Origin: Ochrobactrum sp. CGA5
GTDB lineage: Bacteria; Pseudomonadota; Alphaproteobacteria; Rhizobiales; Rhizobiaceae
Assembly: GCF_006345815.1 (NCBI RefSeq)
Contig: NZ_VCIG01000038.1
Coordinates: forward strand, 186,001-250,000
Reading direction: 5' to 3'
Length of the DNA: 64,000 nucleotides
Under the pieces are notes generated by a model. It had not been told where the DNA came from and searched no databases. It saw only the letters and a program-made list of their open reading frames with translations. Below, piece by piece: positions 1 through 8,642 of this stretch. Within the stretch, counting starts at the first letter, position 1, and each line of letters starts with the position of its first letter. The position numbers and the translations under genes were made by a program.

Positions 1-135
1 GAGCGTATCCTCCTCCATGAAAAGCTGAAGCGTGTGAAAAGCTTCGAGCTTTATTGCCCGGAAAGGCTTGTGCCTTTTTATGAGAAGCTTGGCTTCGTGA
101 AGAGGACCTCTTCGCTGCTTTTCAATCAGCTTTAG
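1..135 (+). CDS. GNAT-type acetyltransferase, C-terminal fragment
   Basis: The window opens inside this gene; 44 codons and a TAG stop remain. The tail contains FYEKLGFV, the usual last strand-helix element of GNAT acetyltransferases, where the chain packs beside acetyl-CoA. The substrate cannot be judged from the fragment. A hairpin overlaps the stop codon, so the gene probably ends its transcript here. The family assignment rests only on this short motif. Confidence 0.55.
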   Translation, partial: ERILLHEKLKRVKSFELYCPERLVPFYEKLGFVKRTSSLLFNQL

Positions 136-158
136 AGCGTCAATCCGGTCGACGCTCT
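134..158 (+). terminator. Hairpin at the end of the GNAT fragment
   Basis: Arms AGAGCGTC (134-141) and GACGCTCT (151-158) pair perfectly around a 9-base loop, directly after the stop codon. Only a weak T-rich tail follows, so termination is plausible but not certain. Confidence 0.4.
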
Positions 159-219
159 TAGTATTTGCTTTGTTGCATCGTCCTGCGCAAAGCGATTTCG
201 CCCTAATTCTGGAAATGCT

Positions 220-555
220 CTAATCCTCAACGTATTGGCGCAGGCGTTGCAGGGCATCATCCCACTGGGCGGAAACGGTCGCGAGATAGGCACGGGCATC
301 GACCAACGGCGCTGGATGCAGGCGAAACCTGCTCTCGCGTCCGACCTTTTCTCGCTCGACCAGTTTTGCCTCTTCCAGCACCATCAGGTGCTTGGTGACG
401 GCTTGGCGTGTGATGCTGCCATTTTGCGACAGGGCCACAATCGAGCGGCTTTCACCATCGCTCAAGGTTTCTATGAGCGCCAGCCGGGTCGGATCAGCGA
501 GCGCTGCGAAAACTGCGGACATATTCGTACCGCTCACCGCTGGGCTATCGTTCAT
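220..555 (-). CDS. ArsR-family winged-helix transcriptional regulator
   Basis: A small ArsR/SmtB-type repressor of about 111 residues. The segment AVFAALADPTRLALIETL is the classic first helix pair. ITRQAVTKHLMVLEEAKLV is the recognition helix and wing, followed by RESRFRLHP. No obvious metal-binding cysteine cluster is visible, so it fits the non-metal subgroup often paired with SRPBCC (AHSA1) proteins. It overlaps the end of the upstream SRPBCC gene, implying translational coupling. The start at 555 is chosen because AAGAGA lies about 10 bases upstream; the ATG at 564 is too close to that sequence. Target unknown. Confidence 0.85.
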   Translation of the reverse strand: MNDSPAVSGTNMSAVFAALADPTRLALIETLSDGESRSIVALSQNGSITRQAVTKHLMVLEEAKLVEREKVGRESRFRLHPAPLVDARAYLATVSAQWDDALQRLRQYVED

Positions 556-1021
556 TTTCGACATGTCTCTTGATGTTACCGACCTGTTCTTCCCATCCAC
601 CGTCGTTCATTCGCAACGCCAGCGGGCGGCGCTCGGCAGGCAGGGCATCGAAACCGCTTTCAATCACCGTCAGCCGCGTTCCGGCCTCGACCGTTTGCAG
701 TTTGAATTCCACCAGAGTCGGCGGTTCCTCGGAGTAGTCTATGCTTCGGTCAACGGCATAGGGATGCCATGTGAAGGCAAAATAAGTGGGCGCCGTCATT
801 TCCTTGATGAAGGATTCCCACGGCTCGTGCTCGAAACCGGGATAGGTGATATGGCCGGTCGAACGGGTGCCGACGATGAATGGTCCGTCGATCTTGACCT
901 GAAACCAGCTTCCAAACTCTTCATGATCGGTGAGGGCGCGCCATACGCGGTCGATGCCCGCATGAATGTCGATGGTCTTCACGATGCGGTCAGTATTGCT
1001 TGAAACGGTCACGATATGCAT
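545..1021 (-). CDS. SRPBCC (AHSA1/START-like) domain protein
   Basis: About 158 residues with the SRPBCC helix-grip pattern: IDIHAGIDRVWRALTDHEEFGSWF near the N-terminus, W-rich strands in the middle, and a final amphipathic helix (MNDGGWEEQVGNIKRHVE). Such proteins bind hydrophobic ligands or act as Aha1-like domains, and many are encoded next to an ArsR regulator, as here. GGAGG abuts the ATG at 1021, so translation may really begin at the GTG at 1012, which has better spacing. It lies between the HxlR gene (upstream) and the ArsR gene (overlapping, downstream). Ligand unknown. Confidence 0.8.
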   Translation of the reverse strand: MHIVTVSSNTDRIVKTIDIHAGIDRVWRALTDHEEFGSWFQVKIDGPFIVGTRSTGHITYPGFEHEPWESFIKEMTAPTYFAFTWHPYAVDRSIDYSEEPPTLVEFKLQTVEAGTRLTVIESGFDALPAERRPLALRMNDGGWEEQVGNIKRHVENER

Positions 1022-1067
1022 CCTCCGTAATTGGCAACTTAATGGTTGCGAATATAGGATGGTTGCA

Positions 1068-1097
1068 AAAATATGCAACTAAAAAGTTGCATATTTT
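1068..1097 (-). promoter_or_regulatory. AT-rich palindrome between HxlR and SRPBCC genes
   Basis: Perfect 13-base arms (1068-1080 and 1085-1097, core ATATGCAAC / GTTGCATAT) surround a 4-base A loop. The palindrome overlaps the HxlR stop codon and sits 47 bases upstream of the SRPBCC start. Read on the minus strand it is followed by more T, so it could be a weak terminator. The repeated GCAAC/GTTGC core nearby makes an operator equally likely. Confidence 0.45.
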
Positions 1098-1797
1098 ACT
1101 CGGGCAGCGGAGCTTTGTCGGGAAGCGGGAACAATGTAACGAACTTCTCCGCCAGGGTGCGGTTGCCTAGAACCTTGAGAACATTGGCTCTTTCCAGGGC
1201 TGATATGGGCTGTCCACCATAGATGGCTGCGGCCAGCATGCGCGGCGAACCTTCGAAATGGAGGTCATATTCCGGTGCTGTGCCGCGCTCGATCAGAATT
1301 CCGTCATCGTCCAGTCGGGCAGTAAAATCCTCTCCATCCAGACGAAGACCGATCACCGCGCGCATACCGAGAGACCTGTCATGGTCCATCATGGTTCGGA
1401 GCGACAGCAGGAAAGAAGCAGTAGAAATCGGTAGATTGGGGTCATGCTTTGGCGAACGTGCGGCCCATCGGCCCAGCGTTTGAAGAATAGGTTCGCTTTC
1501 ATGGCCCCAGTCGGTCAATTCATAGACCTGCACCGATGCGGGAGGAGGAAGTTTCGTCTTGCGGAGAATGCCGGCTTCTTCCAGCCCAGCGAGCCTCTGC
1601 GTGAGGACATTTGCACTGACGCCCGGCAGATCGGCCCGAAGATCGCTGAAGCGTTTGGGGCCGAACATCAGTTCGCGCATCACCAGAAGAGACCAGCGCT
1701 CCCCAATCAAATCAAGGGCATGGGCAGCAGCGCAGGCATCGTCATAACTGCGCTTGGTTACGGATTTCTCTGTGATAGTTATTTTTTCTAACTCCAT
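1096..1797 (-). CDS. HxlR-family regulator with C-terminal SCP2-like domain
   Basis: About 233 residues. The first half is an HxlR winged helix: AHALDLIGERWSLLVMRELMF, then FSDLRADLPGVSANVLTQRL and a wing ending in YELTDWG. The second half (about residues 125-230) resembles the sterol-carrier-like domain fused to some HxlR proteins, suggesting it senses a lipophilic ligand. The family acts as a dimer. The start at the ATG (1797) is preferred over the TTG three codons upstream. An 11-base motif near its start recurs inverted in front of the SRPBCC gene, suggesting joint control. Confidence 0.85.
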   Translation of the reverse strand: MELEKITITEKSVTKRSYDDACAAAHALDLIGERWSLLVMRELMFGPKRFSDLRADLPGVSANVLTQRLAGLEEAGILRKTKLPPPASVQVYELTDWGHESEPILQTLGRWAARSPKHDPNLPISTASFLLSLRTMMDHDRSLGMRAVIGLRLDGEDFTARLDDDGILIERGTAPEYDLHFEGSPRMLAAAIYGGQPISALERANVLKVLGNRTLAEKFVTLFPLPDKAPLPE

Positions 1798-1798
1798 G

Positions 1799-1809
1799 GT
1801 TGCCAATTA
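1799..1809 (+). promoter_or_regulatory. Putative operator GTTGCCAATTA
   Basis: GTTGCCAATTA lies immediately upstream of the HxlR start codon. The same 11 bases occur in reverse orientation at 1028-1038, immediately upstream of the SRPBCC gene. Sharing between two promoter-proximal sites suggests a common regulator, most simply HxlR itself. This is inference only. Confidence 0.35.
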
Positions 1810-1931
1810 TAACTTATGTGCCATTATGTACAAGCGAACTTTGAGTTCTTCCGATGCCAATTGCGCGAACATTACGCCGGGAAGGCTTAAGCATTTGGTT
1901 GCATATCGGACCGTCCAACGGAGGAAATTTT

Positions 1932-2348
1932 ATGCCTAAAATGATATTCGTGAACCTGCCGGTGAAGAACGTTGCGCAGTCGACCAGCTTCTATGAAGCC
2001 ATAGGAGCAACCAAGAACCCGATGTTTTCGGACGAGACTGCTTCCGGCATGGTCATTTCGGATACAATCCATGTAATGATCCTTGATCATGAAAAGTTTA
2101 GCCAGTTTACGCCGAAGAAGATCGCCGATGCCAATACGGTCAGCGAGGTGCTGATCTGTCTGTCTGCGGAAAGCAAGGCTGAAGTCGATGCCATCGTCGA
2201 AAAGGCGGTGAACGCGGGTGGAAAGGCCGATCCGGGTCCGAAACAGGATTACGGCTTCATGTATGGGCGCAGCTTCGAAGATCTCGATGGCCATATCTGG
2301 GAGATCATGTGGATGGACATGGAAGAAGCCAAGAAGGTCATGGGTTAG
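1932..2348 (+). CDS. VOC-family (glyoxalase-like) protein
   Basis: 138 residues with the beta-alpha-beta-beta-beta repeats of vicinal-oxygen-chelate proteins: KMIFVNLPVKNVAQSTSFYEAIG opens the fold, and DLDGHIWEIMWMD closes it with a likely metal-ligand glutamate. Members include glyoxalases, dioxygenases and antibiotic-binding proteins, and this sequence does not allow a specific choice. The start is set by a strong GGAGGA seven bases upstream of the ATG. It is divergent from the HxlR gene. Confidence 0.85.
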   Translation: MPKMIFVNLPVKNVAQSTSFYEAIGATKNPMFSDETASGMVISDTIHVMILDHEKFSQFTPKKIADANTVSEVLICLSAESKAEVDAIVEKAVNAGGKADPGPKQDYGFMYGRSFEDLDGHIWEIMWMDMEEAKKVMG

Positions 2349-2478
2349 TGCAATTACAGAAAAGTACGGAGCGTTTTTCGCAGGATAGTGCGATAAAAAT
2401 TACTGGATCGCCCAGCATCCCTGCGGATGCAGAAAGAACACTCCACTCTTCTAACTTACTAGAATAACGCATTTTGCA

Positions 2479-2506
2479 CTCCGAAAATCGATTTCGATTT
2501 TCGGAG
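2479..2506. repeat. Perfect inverted repeat upstream of the second VOC gene
   Basis: CTCCGAAAATCG and CGATTTTCGGAG (12 bases each) pair perfectly around ATTT, 21 bases before the next start codon. The right arm shares the 11-mer CGATTTTCGGA with 31781-31791, so it may belong to a dispersed repeat family. It could equally be an operator or leader hairpin. Confidence 0.5.
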
Positions 2507-2527
2507 CGATGCGGCAGGGAGGGAAAA

Positions 2528-3013
2528 ATGTCAGGTCTGACGATCTGTCTCTGGTTCGATAGACAAGCAGAAGAAGCGGCGAACCATTATGTCTCGATCT
2601 TCCGAGCCTGTGGAAGAGCGGCTTCCATCGATGGGTTCATTCGGTTTGAGCATGCCCATCGCCCCGAAGGCACCGATGTGGTGGTTGCAAACTTTACCCT
2701 CGATGGGCAGGCTATATCCGGTCTTAACGGCGGGCCGAACTTCAAGTTTTCCCCGGCGGTCTCGCTCTTCGTCCAATGCAAGGATCAGGCGGAACTGGAT
2801 ATGTTCTGGGAAAGGCTGCTGGAGGGCGGTGCGCCGATGGAATGCGGCTGGCTGACGGACAAGTATGGCTTTTCGTGGCAGGTTGTGCCGCAGATGTTGT
2901 TGGAGGTCCTGCAAAAGGGTACTGCTGAACAGCGTCAGCGGGTGGCTGATGCCGTGATGAAGATGGTCAAGCTCGACGTTGCGACGCTTGAAGCAGCGCG
3001 TGACGCGGCTTAA
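2528..3013 (+). CDS. PhnB-like VOC-superfamily protein
   Basis: 161 residues of the PhnB / 3-demethylubiquinone-methyltransferase-like branch of the VOC superfamily. ITICLWFDRQAEEAANHYVSIF-type opening, FTLDGQAISGLNGGP in the middle, and DKYGFSWQVVPQ near the end are typical. Most members have no proven enzyme activity. An AGGGAGGG sequence five bases upstream fixes the start. Its end overlaps the convergent flavoprotein gene by four bases. Confidence 0.85.
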   Translation: MSGLTICLWFDRQAEEAANHYVSIFRACGRAASIDGFIRFEHAHRPEGTDVVVANFTLDGQAISGLNGGPNFKFSPAVSLFVQCKDQAELDMFWERLLEGGAPMECGWLTDKYGFSWQVVPQMLLEVLQKGTAEQRQRVADAVMKMVKLDVATLEAARDAA

Positions 3014-4215
3014 TTCTGTACGGCCGCAATGGCATCATACCCATAAAGCCAGTCCAGATCCTTCAGGAAACTTTCCGGGCTGCGTATGGCGAAGAGCGTG
3101 TTACGGCCAAGCGCAAAAACGCCAGTGGCGTGATAGGCGAACCTGTTCAATTGACCGCGCTTGGCAACGGCTGCGATCCGCTGCTTGCGGACGGTATCGA
3201 AGCGCTTCAATCCTGTATCGTGGTCGCTAGCGTCCAACGCCTGGGCAAGGGCCGCCGCATCCTCGATTGCCATCGCTGCACCTTGCGCCGCAAACGGCGT
3301 GACCGCATGCGATGCGTCGCCCAGAAAAATCGTCCGGTCCGGTCCGACAAATTGGGCGTCTGCCATTTCAAACAGCGGCCAGTAGGTCCACTCATCAGCC
3401 GTGGCCAGAACATCGCGAACGGGAGCGCTCCAATCCGCGTAGATGGAGCGCAAGCGCGCCGGCTCGCCGGTTCTGGACCAAACTTCTCCTGGATTCTCAC
3501 CTGTTGTGATGGCGACGAAATTGAAGAAACTGCCGCCTTTGACCGGATAGGCGATGAAATGCGCCTGCTTGCCCAGCCATGCCGAAACGGCATTCTTCGT
3601 CCCCATGGCAGATGTGAACGAAGCAGGGAGGGTGCTGGCGGCAAGTGTTGTGCGCCAGGCAATATGGCCGCTGAACCGTGCCTTGTCGAAACCTGCCTTC
3701 GAGCGCTCTGCCGACCAGACGCCGTCGCAGGCTATCAAATATGCGGCGTCGACAGGTTCTTCGGACTTGTTATGGCGGATAGTGGCAGTAACGACCCCGT
3801 TCTCGACGCGGTGATTTGTGATTTCAGCACCAAGGCTTATCTCGATACCGGGCGCTTCGCGGCAGGCGGCAAGCAAAGCGGATTGCAGATCGGCGCGATG
3901 ACAAACGACATAGGGATGGTGCCAGCGCTGGCAAGCCTTGTCGCCGAGCGTCATTTCCATCAGCGGGCGGGCTTTGCGTCCATCCATGAGATAGAGCGCT
4001 TCCGGCGTTACGGCCTGGGTAGAAAGACGGTCAGCAACGGCGAGCCGTTCCAGATGGCGCATTGCATTGGGGGCAAGTTGCAGGCCAGCGCCGACTTCCG
4101 AAAGGGTTTCTGCCTTTTCGACAAGCCGGACATTCCAGCCGCGTGCTGCCAGTTCCAGCGCTGCCGACAGACCGGCAATTCCGGCCCCGGCAATCAATAC
4201 ACGCCCTTTGCTCAT
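3010..4215 (-). CDS. FAD-dependent monooxygenase, salicylate-hydroxylase-like
   Basis: 401 residues of the group A (UbiH/salicylate hydroxylase) aromatic monooxygenases, which hydroxylate aromatic rings using NAD(P)H and oxygen. The N-terminal GAGIAGLSAALELAARG (about residues 10-26) is the dinucleotide-binding fold. VICHRADLQ-like VVCHRADLQSALL follows, and GDASHAVTPFAAQGAAMAIED (about 300-320) is the second FAD motif. The substrate cannot be deduced. It is followed at 60 bases by the zinc-finger gene in the same direction on its upstream side. Confidence 0.85.
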   Translation of the reverse strand: MSKGRVLIAGAGIAGLSAALELAARGWNVRLVEKAETLSEVGAGLQLAPNAMRHLERLAVADRLSTQAVTPEALYLMDGRKARPLMEMTLGDKACQRWHHPYVVCHRADLQSALLAACREAPGIEISLGAEITNHRVENGVVTATIRHNKSEEPVDAAYLIACDGVWSAERSKAGFDKARFSGHIAWRTTLAASTLPASFTSAMGTKNAVSAWLGKQAHFIAYPVKGGSFFNFVAITTGENPGEVWSRTGEPARLRSIYADWSAPVRDVLATADEWTYWPLFEMADAQFVGPDRTIFLGDASHAVTPFAAQGAAMAIEDAAALAQALDASDHDTGLKRFDTVRKQRIAAVAKRGQLNRFAYHATGVFALGRNTLFAIRSPESFLKDLDWLYGYDAIAAVQN

Positions 4216-4275
4216 GTCTGTGAGGTCTTCCGGCCTTCAGCCCCTCGTGAGGCTGCTCCGATTAAGCGGCGCAGA

Positions 4276-4530
4276 TTAAGCGGCTTTGTCAGCAGGCGCT
4301 TCGTAAACGCAGCCAGCAGGAACGGTTTCGTCGGCATGGAGCTTGGCGTTGTAGCGATAGAGGGTTGAGCAATACGGGCAAACCACTTCGCTTTCATCAC
4401 CCATGTCGAGAAACACGTGCGGGTGATCGAAAGGCGGATTTGCACCGACGCACATGAATTCCTTCACGCCGATTTCGATGGCAGCATGGCCCGCGTCGTT
4501 CTGAAAATGAGGAATGATGTGATCGGACAT
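4276..4530 (-). CDS. Small zinc-finger (CHCC) protein
   Basis: 84 residues. FMCVGANPPFDHPHVFLDMGDE followed by VVCPYCSTLYRY gives the C-H-C-C zinc set (Cys27, His, Cys-x2-Cys). This matches the zf-CHCC family, whose mitochondrial relative is an accessory subunit of complex I (NDUFS6-like). It lies upstream of the flavoprotein gene in the same orientation with a 60-base gap. The role in bacteria is not established. Confidence 0.85.
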   Translation of the reverse strand: MSDHIIPHFQNDAGHAAIEIGVKEFMCVGANPPFDHPHVFLDMGDESEVVCPYCSTLYRYNAKLHADETVPAGCVYEAPADKAA

Positions 4531-4689
4531 AATATGCTCCGGTGCTGGTCGATGGCGGTATGAGCATGGTCCTAAACCGTTTGCGGGACAGGATCATGCT
4601 TAGACATTGGCATGCGTGTACCGCGAAAGTCTTGTTTTCGGAAGCGTTTTCATCAATTCTGAGGACATTTCCAGCTAATTGCTATCAAA

Positions 4690-4707
4690 CTGTCATATGA
4701 CAGCCAT
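4690..4707 (+). promoter_or_regulatory. PhoB-box-like site upstream of ppk
   Basis: CTGTCAT (4690-4696), four bases ATGA, then CAGCCAT (4701-4707): two half-sites with the 11-base period of PhoB boxes (consensus CTGTCAT-N4-CTGTCAT). The first is an exact match; the second matches 5 of 7. It ends 49 bases upstream of the ppk start. The first 14 bases also form a perfect palindrome, an alternative reading. Confidence 0.5.
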
Positions 4708-4756
4708 AGGCTTAAGGCAGAACCGGAACATTCCGGTGGAAGTCGGGACAGGAAAA

Positions 4757-7048
4757 ATGAGCGAAAACAGCGTTATGGCGAGCGAAGCCTCCACATCCCA
4801 AGGTGGAACACACGAGATGACAGCCGGACTGGTCCCCAACCGAACCGTCGTGCCGGATATGGCTGCAGCCCCCGACGTTCACAAAGCTTTGAACGGGGAG
4901 CTGATGCAAAGCGCCGACCGCTTCGTCAATCGCGAGTTTTCTTGGCTGCAATTCAATAGGCGCGTTCTGGAGGAAGCTGCGAATATGCGGCAGCCTTTGC
5001 TTGAACGTCTGCGCTTTCTGTCCATTTCCGCCGCCAATTTGGATGAGTTCTTTATGGTCCGCATTGCCGGCCTCGCCGCACAGGTGCGCGCCGGTGTGGC
5101 GCTGCGCAGCGCCGATGGACGCACACCGCAGGAGCAGCTCGACTTCGTTCTCGACGAAGTCGGGCGCCTGCAGGGAGAACAGCAGGAACGCCTGCGCGCA
5201 CTGCGCGAGGAATTGGAACAGGAAAGCATCGAGATCGTTCGCCCGTCCGCGCTTTCGGAGCTGGAGAAGGAATGGCTTGAAAACCATTTCCTTGAAACGA
5301 TCTTCCCGGTCCTGACGCCGCTCTCCATCGACCCGGCGCATCCGTTCCCGTTCATTCCGAACCTTGGCTTCTCCATCGCCCTACAGCTTGCGCGCCGCGC
5401 TGATAATCATCCGATGACGGCGCTCCTGCGCATTCCGGTTGCGCTGAAGCGCTTTATCCAGTTGCCGACAGATCAGGCCAATGTCTACCGCTTTATCACC
5501 ATCGAGGATGCCGTGAGCCTGTTTATAGGGCGTCTGTTCCCCGGTTATGAAGTGCGCGGTGCCGGTACATTCCGCATCATTCGCGACAGCGATATCGAAG
5601 TGGAAGAAGAGGCGGAAGATCTCGTCCGTCTCTTTGAGACGGCGCTGAAACGACGCCGGCGCGGCCAGGTGATACGCATCGAATTCGACGGGGAAATGCC
5701 GGAAGCGCTGCGCGGCTTCGTGGCGACGGAACTTGGTGTTTCGGAAAACCGCATCAGTGTGCATGAGGGCCTTCTGGCGCTCAACATGATTTCCGAGATC
5801 GTTTCGATCCCGCGTGAGGACCTCAAATTCGTTTCTTACAATCCGCGTTTCCCGGAACGTATTCGCGAGCACGGGGGCGACTGCTTCGCAGCAATTCGTG
5901 AAAAGGACATTGTGGTCCATCATCCCTATGAATCCTTTGATGTGGTGGTGCAGTTCCTGCGACAGGCAGCAGCCGACCCGGATGTGCTGGCGATCAAGCA
6001 GACGCTGTATCGCACCTCCAATGACAGCCCGATCGTGCGCGCGTTGGTGGATGCTGCCGAAGCCGGGAAGTCTGTGACGGCGCTGGTCGAACTCAAAGCG
6101 CGTTTCGACGAGGAAGCGAATATTCGTTGGGCTCGCGATCTGGAGCGCGCAGGCGTTCAGGTGGTGTTCGGATTCATCGAATTGAAAACCCACGCGAAAA
6201 TGTCGCTCGTGGTGCGCCGTGAAGACCAAAAACTGCGTTCCTACGTGCATCTGGGTACGGGCAATTATCATCCGATCACAGCGCGCATCTATACGGATTT
6301 GTCGTTCTTCACGTCGGATGCGGATATTGCGCGCGACGTGGCGCACATCTTCAATTTCATCACTGGTTATGCCCAGCCCGCTGAAGAGATGAAGATTGCG
6401 ATCTCACCTTTTACGCTCCGGGCGCGTATCCTCAAGCACATAGAGGACGAGGTTGCGCATGCGAGGGCGGGGCGTCCGGCTGCGATCTGGATGAAGATGA
6501 ATTCGCTGGTTGATCCGCAGATAATAGACGCGCTCTACACAGCGAGCCAGGCGGGGGTGCAGATTGACTTGGTCGTGCGTGGCATCTGCTGCCTGCGTCC
6601 CGGTGTGCCGGGGCTTTCCGACAATATTCGCGCAAAGTCGATTGTTGGGCGCTTCCTGGAGCACAGCCGCATATTCTGCTTCGGAAATGGTAATGATCTG
6701 CCTTCCGACAAGGCGATCGTTTATATTGGGTCCGCCGACATGATGCCGCGCAATCTTGACAGGCGCGTGGAGACCCTCGTTCCGATCACAAATGCCACAG
6801 TTCACCAGCAAATCCTGTCACAAATCATGTTTGCCAACATAATTGATAACCAACAGAGCTATCAGCTACTTGCGGACGGCACCTCTCGCCGGATAGAAAA
6901 AGAAGCAGGAGAGGAAGCTTTCAACGCGCAGGAATATTTCATGACCAATCCTAGCCTGTCGGGTCGCGGAAAGTCGCTGAAGTCTTCGGCCCCCCGCCTT
7001 ATCGCACATCGCAAGCGTGTGCAGGCGGAAAGAAAAACCACTGCATGA
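4757..7048 (+). CDS. ppk: Polyphosphate kinase 1
   Basis: 763 residues, longer than the usual 690-730 because of a variable N-terminal tail of about 50 residues before the conserved [19 protein letters not shown]. The enzyme reversibly polymerises the gamma phosphate of ATP into polyphosphate. The phosphohistidine region [12 protein letters not shown] places the catalytic His at about residue 479, and [17 protein letters not shown] is the second active-site loop. The start is chosen at ATGAGCG with ACAGGA upstream; an in-frame ATG lies at 4679. The ppx gene overlaps its stop by four bases, so the two are co-translated. A PhoB-like box lies in front. Confidence 0.95.
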   Translation: MSENSVMASEASTSQGGTHEMTAGLVPNRTVVPDMAAAPDVHKALNGELMQSADRFVNREFSWLQFNRRVLEEAANMRQPLLERLRFLSISAANLDEFFMVRIAGLAAQVRAGVALRSADGRTPQEQLDFVLDEVGRLQGEQQERLRALREELEQESIEIVRPSALSELEKEWLENHFLETIFPVLTPLSIDPAHPFPFIPNLGFSIALQLARRADNHPMTALLRIPVALKRFIQLPTDQANVYRFITIEDAVSLFIGRLFPGYEVRGAGTFRIIRDSDIEVEEEAEDLVRLFETALKRRRRGQVIRIEFDGEMPEALRGFVATELGVSENRISVHEGLLALNMISEIVSIPREDLKFVSYNPRFPERIREHGGDCFAAIREKDIVVHHPYESFDVVVQFLRQAAADPDVLAIKQTLYRTSNDSPIVRALVDAAEAGKSVTALVELKARFDEEANIRWARDLERAGVQVVFGFIELKTHAKMSLVVRREDQKLRSYVHLGTGNYHPITARIYTDLSFFTSDADIARDVAHIFNFITGYAQPAEEMKIAISPFTLRARILKHIEDEVAHARAGRPAAIWMKMNSLVDPQIIDALYTASQAGVQIDLVVRGICCLRPGVPGLSDNIRAKSIVGRFLEHSRIFCFGNGNDLPSDKAIVYIGSADMMPRNLDRRVETLVPITNATVHQQILSQIMFANIIDNQQSYQLLADGTSRRIEKEAGEEAFNAQEYFMTNPSLSGRGKSLKSSAPRLIAHRKRVQAERKTTA

Positions 7049-8583
7049 GCGCAGCTCTAGCACAGGGCCGTCTCAAGGGGCTCAAGCCCGTCGCGGTCAT
7101 TGACATTGGCTCGAACTCGATCCGTGTTGTCATCTATGAAGGTATCGTCCGTTCTCCGACGGTGCTTTTCAACGAAAAGATTCTCTGCGGCCTCGGAAAG
7201 GGCCTCGCGAAAACGGGTAAGCTCAACGAAAAATCTGTTGAGGCGGCGCTTCGTGCGCTGAAGCGTTTCCGCGCATTGGCGGAACAGGCTGGCGCGGTTT
7301 CCATCCACGCGCTGGCGACTGCGGCTGCGCGTGAAGCGAAAAATGGCCCGGACTTTATCGCTCAGGCAGAGGCCATTCTCGGTCGTCACATCGAAGTTTT
7401 GTCTGGCAAGGAAGAAGCCCATTATTCGGCGCTCGGCATCATTTCCGGCTTCTATCAGCCCAAGGGCGTGACAGGCGATCTTGGTGGCGGCAGCCTTGAG
7501 CTGATCGCTGTGGACGATCACGAGGTCGGCGAGGGGATCACTTTGCCGCTCGGTGGTCTGCGCTTGCAAGATATGTCCGATGGACGGCTACCAGAGGCAA
7601 CCAAGATTGCACGCACTGAGCTGGCAAAGGCGACGCTTCTGGAAGCGCACCAGGGCCAGGTGTTCTATGCGGTCGGCGGTACGTGGCGTAACCTTGCCAA
7701 GCTGCATATGACGGCGAAGAACTATCCGCTGCACGTCATGCACGGCTACGAGATGGACCCGGCGGAGGCGCAAAGCTTCCTCAAGCGTGTTGCCAAGGGG
7801 AATCTTGACACAATGCGCGGCATTGAAGCGGTTTCGAAAAACCGTCGCCAGCTTTTGTCGTACGGTGCCACGGTGCTGCTCGAGACGATCCGTCTGATGA
7901 AGCCTTCTAAGATCGTTTTCTCGGCGCTCGGTGTCCGCGAGGGCTACCTTTATTCGCTTCTGCCCAAAAACGAACAGCGGCTCGATCCACTGTTGGCCTC
8001 GGCAGACGAACTATCCATTTTGCGCTCACGGTCTCCGCGTCACGCCCGCGAACTGGCGGCTTGGACCACATTGTCTTTGCCGGTACTGGGTTTCGATGAA
8101 ACCGAAGACGAAGCGCGCTACAGGCAGGCGGCCTGCCTCGTGGCCGATATAAGCTGGCGTGCGCATCCTGACTATCGCGGATCGCAGGCGCTGAACATCA
8201 TCGCTCACAGCTCGTTCGGCGGCATTGACCATGCCGGGCGTTCTTTCATGGCGCTGGCCAATTATTATCGCCACGAAGGGCTGATCGAAGACGAGATTGC
8301 ACCGGAGATCATGCAGCTCGCCACGCCGCGCCTGCGTGAAAGGGCGAAGCTGCTCGGCGCTTTGCTGCGCGTGGTTTACCTTCTGTCGGCTTCGATGCCC
8401 GGCGTCATCCCGCGCCTTGTCTGGCGCGGGGAGGAAAACGGCATTGCGCTTGTGGTGCCGGGAGACCTTGCCGATCTCATTTCGGATCGCCCCGAAGGCC
8501 GCTTGCAGCAGCTTTCCAAGCTGACCGGCAAGAATATCTATTTCGCGATTGGAGATGCGGCGATTGAGGGGACGCGGGAATAG
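7045..8583 (+). CDS. ppx: Exopolyphosphatase, Ppx/GppA family
   Basis: 512 residues of the ASKHA fold. [18 protein letters not shown] (about 17-34) is the first phosphate loop, [10 protein letters not shown] the family motif, and [14 protein letters not shown] the second phosphate loop. The last 200 residues form an HD-like helical domain as in E. coli Ppx. It removes terminal phosphate from polyphosphate and may also act on pppGpp, which sequence alone cannot separate. The ATGA overlap with ppk puts synthesis and breakdown of polyphosphate in one transcript. Confidence 0.93.
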   Translation: MSAALAQGRLKGLKPVAVIDIGSNSIRVVIYEGIVRSPTVLFNEKILCGLGKGLAKTGKLNEKSVEAALRALKRFRALAEQAGAVSIHALATAAAREAKNGPDFIAQAEAILGRHIEVLSGKEEAHYSALGIISGFYQPKGVTGDLGGGSLELIAVDDHEVGEGITLPLGGLRLQDMSDGRLPEATKIARTELAKATLLEAHQGQVFYAVGGTWRNLAKLHMTAKNYPLHVMHGYEMDPAEAQSFLKRVAKGNLDTMRGIEAVSKNRRQLLSYGATVLLETIRLMKPSKIVFSALGVREGYLYSLLPKNEQRLDPLLASADELSILRSRSPRHARELAAWTTLSLPVLGFDETEDEARYRQAACLVADISWRAHPDYRGSQALNIIAHSSFGGIDHAGRSFMALANYYRHEGLIEDEIAPEIMQLATPRLRERAKLLGALLRVVYLLSASMPGVIPRLVWRGEENGIALVVPGDLADLISDRPEGRLQQLSKLTGKNIYFAIGDAAIEGTRE

Positions 8584-8642
8584 GGCAGTCGGTGGGCGGA
8601 CTGTTAAGGCTATATGTTCACGCTCGCGCTAAGCATACTGCC

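Noticed and set aside
3130-4368. 412-residue open frame on the plus strand
   Set aside because: Antisense to the FAD monooxygenase, no ribosome site and no domain pattern.
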